64,000 bases of DNA. It comes from Hepsetus odoe. Lineage: Eukaryota; Chordata; Actinopteri; Characiformes; Hepsetidae. The notes beneath the pieces are model-generated. The model was not told where the DNA came from, ran no database searches, and saw only the letters and a list, made by a program, of their open reading frames with translations. The position numbers and the translations under genes are program-made. Location: positions 25,237,047 to 25,301,046 of the forward strand of contig CM029370.1 of assembly GCA_017165825.1 (NCBI GenBank), read 5' to 3'. This document shows, piece after piece, positions 61,786 through 64,000 of this stretch (its first letter is position 1; each line of letters begins with the position of its first letter).

Positions 61786-64000
61786 ACTGTCTTTAGTTTG
61801 TTATTTACAAAGCTATATCTTAGGCCAAAAACCCAAACCCAAAATTTTACTTTGAGATGTGATTTATAATTTTTTTCTTCTGATCTGAGGGAGGATTTCA
61901 CCTCTGGCTTGCTCACCAGGATATGCCCAATAAATATGACTTGTCCAAGCATGTTAAAATCAGCAAATAATCAGTGTTTGTGCATTAAAATGTGCAGAAG
62001 TTTACTGTCCACAGAGCATGTGCTTATTTTAGTTCAAATCTAGAAATGTAGCTAGAATAATGATTGATAAAAGACTGACAGTGCCAGCCCGTCTGAAGCC
62101 TGACTAAATGTGACCTTTAGGTAATGATTTGGCGAAAAGTCATGGTTATGGACGAAAAATTAATTCATCAACTTTTTTTTGTCCTCAGAAAGGAGCTGCA
62201 AGGCAAGGCAAATACTGATACAAGCAACAGAAATGTATAACCACATTGCCTGAGTTGATATATTATATTATTTCTCCAAAAACCTCTGGTTGGTGGTCTT
62301 GTCTCCTGCTCACAAGAAAAGCACTTTGTACAAAAGGACCTCATATCAAAAAGCATCCCGCAGACGCATGCGCTGTAAGAGCTATTTGACCTTGCTGTTC
62401 CCCTGAATTCGTGTAATTTGTATTTCAGTACTTACATTGACAACATGTTCTCGAAAACAAAATAGTCAGCCATCGTTTTAAAAGATTTGTCAATAGCTAA
62501 CCTTCAAGTTTAAAAAGGGACTACCAAGGTCTCAAAAACATTCTCCCTTTGTACTTTAGAGATGAACTTTGTGAGCTATGCCAGTAATCTTGTTTTTAAT
62601 TAAAGAAAATGTATCTGAAAGGCCAACACTTAAAAAGATTTCTATTAATAGTGGAATGTGGAAGGCAGAGACTAAAGATGTTCAACTGTGTAAGGCTAGC
62701 TGATGACACTGCTTCACTGTTTCATGCATGCTACCAAGAAAGATCACAACGAACACACAGTGCCCTCCAGAAATACTGGCATCTTTGGTGAAGCTGAGCT
62801 TACAATAAGCTTTTGAAATGTCGTGCTTGAATTGTCCAGCAGGAAGGAGCATCCACACACATTCTGGGTAGCATCGGTTCAAGGGAAAAAGGGCCAGATG
62901 CATGTGTATGAAACTTTATTTAATTTACAGAACATTGCATAGACTTTTCAAGAGTGGCAGATTAATTATGTTCAAGCTTGGCATCAAGAGTCTCTCACAA
63001 GGCAGGGAGAGGCATGTTAGCTTCATAGCCAAATCTGGAAACCTCAGAAAGTGATTTAATGTTGCTTGCTGTACTACAAATGTGATGACCTTTGCAGTTG
63101 GTATGATCCTGATATAAATCCTGTTTTTTACAATAACAACAACTTGGCTTATCATTGAATTATAATCATACATTTCCTTTAAAAGTGTTCAATTGTAGCC
63201 ATATTATGCAAAGAAGTACCACTTTCTTTAAGACAACAATATTTAGCTGCAGTGATGCTTGATTTCTTTCACAGGTCAGGAATCTCCGCAGGTGGTCAGA
63301 TGGTACCACAGGGGCGAGAGCTTGTGGAGCCTGAGACGTCCCACTATAACTGTTATGGGGTGAGATTGAGCTAAGTCTTGCTGAAACAGACCACGAAGTA
63401 GGGCCGTTTAAAGCAACTCAATTGCAAGTTGACCAAGAGGGTACGACAAAGGGGCAGGATCTCTTGTACTCAATGCCAGAGTCCTGTCCAGGTAAATTTT
63501 ACACCCTCAAGGGTAAGAACAGTGTAAAAGTGTCTTAAAGGTCCATCAGTTCATAACATTCAACGTTGTAACAAAAAATTGGTTATAAATGTACATCAAA
63601 TGTACCTTCTCGGGGTAAAGGGATATTTTGCATTCAGCAGACACTCGTACATCAGTGCTTCACATCCACATCTGTTTTTCTTCATTCTAATGACCTGCTA
63701 AAGATCAGCAACTGCAGATCAACTACTTCTCAGCCAAGTAACAAACTTATAAACCCTGTGACTGACTGAGGAAAAAGAATGGATTGTTATTAAAATAATT
63801 ATTTATTTACAATTTTATATATATATATTTCTATCCTTTCACAACAATACATAAAGAAATGAAAACTCTGGAGGCAAGACAGCTTAAGAAGTCAATGCAG
63901 CTTAAGGATATAACTGCAACTGAGTGTAGTTCAACTAATACAAATAATACTGTAGCCATACTCTTTAGGTTAGCACACAATTGATGGTGTTAACTTGACA
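61786..64000. other. Gene-poor 3' end of window
   Basis: No repeat family recognised. A possible exon with an acceptor-like site lies at about 63277-63360. An AT run lies near 63815-63830. Confidence 0.4.

Overview
The window is vertebrate nuclear DNA from a ray-finned fish, probably an otophysan teleost. It is AT-rich and mostly non-coding, with GT-AG introns, microsatellites, decayed Tc1/mariner elements, an L2-type LINE, tRNA-derived SINEs and a solo LTR. The lineage is inferred from the repeat mix and from the one recognisable gene. No bacterial, organellar or intact viral gene was seen.

The only protein-coding gene I can support is vgll2 (vestigial-like 2, a TEAD co-factor) on the + strand. 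Its coding exons are at 31705-31788, 36056-36338 and 37479-37970, with a terminal exon near 39.0-39.2 kb. It encodes about 300 residues, with the vestigial N-terminus, an intact Tondu (TDU) motif, a His tract and a C-terminus resembling tetrapod VGLL2. A GC-rich promoter with three CCAAT boxes lies at 31.25-31.70 kb. The 3' UTR probably runs past 39.2 kb. Vgll2 acts in the nucleus, where its TDU motif binds TEAD factors to drive muscle and craniofacial gene expression.

Layout: 1-31.2 kb is a 5' gene-poor flank. It holds a decayed tRNA-Gln next to a SINE (0.87-1.17 kb), an L2-type LINE (1.7-3.7 kb), an internally deleted Tc1 element (5.57-6.91 kb), a foldback Tc1 MITE (18.8-19.4 kb), several SINEs, a tandem duplication of unknown origin (23.5-24.8 kb), and a Tc1 element split by a solo LTR (26.07-27.46 kb). 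Non-repetitive stretches (for example 8.4-8.7, 11.2-12.1, 16.3-16.6 and 17.4-17.6 kb) may be regulatory, but I cannot align them. 31.2-40.6 kb is the vgll2 locus. Its first intron carries degenerate tandem copies of the exon 1/intron 1 boundary, a CT tract of about 450 bp and a 21-bp minisatellite. 40.6-64 kb is a 3' gene-poor flank with a second foldback MITE, SINEs, LINE fragments and single-copy-looking sequence.

Most interesting points: (1) three phase-compatible splice acceptors at the last vgll2 exon give three different C-termini, one of them matching the known family tail; (2) the exon 1 donor region is tandemly duplicated into intron 1, and one copy gives an in-frame 26-residue extension with a good donor; (3) the intronic 21-bp minisatellite is open in all six frames and so creates long false ORFs.
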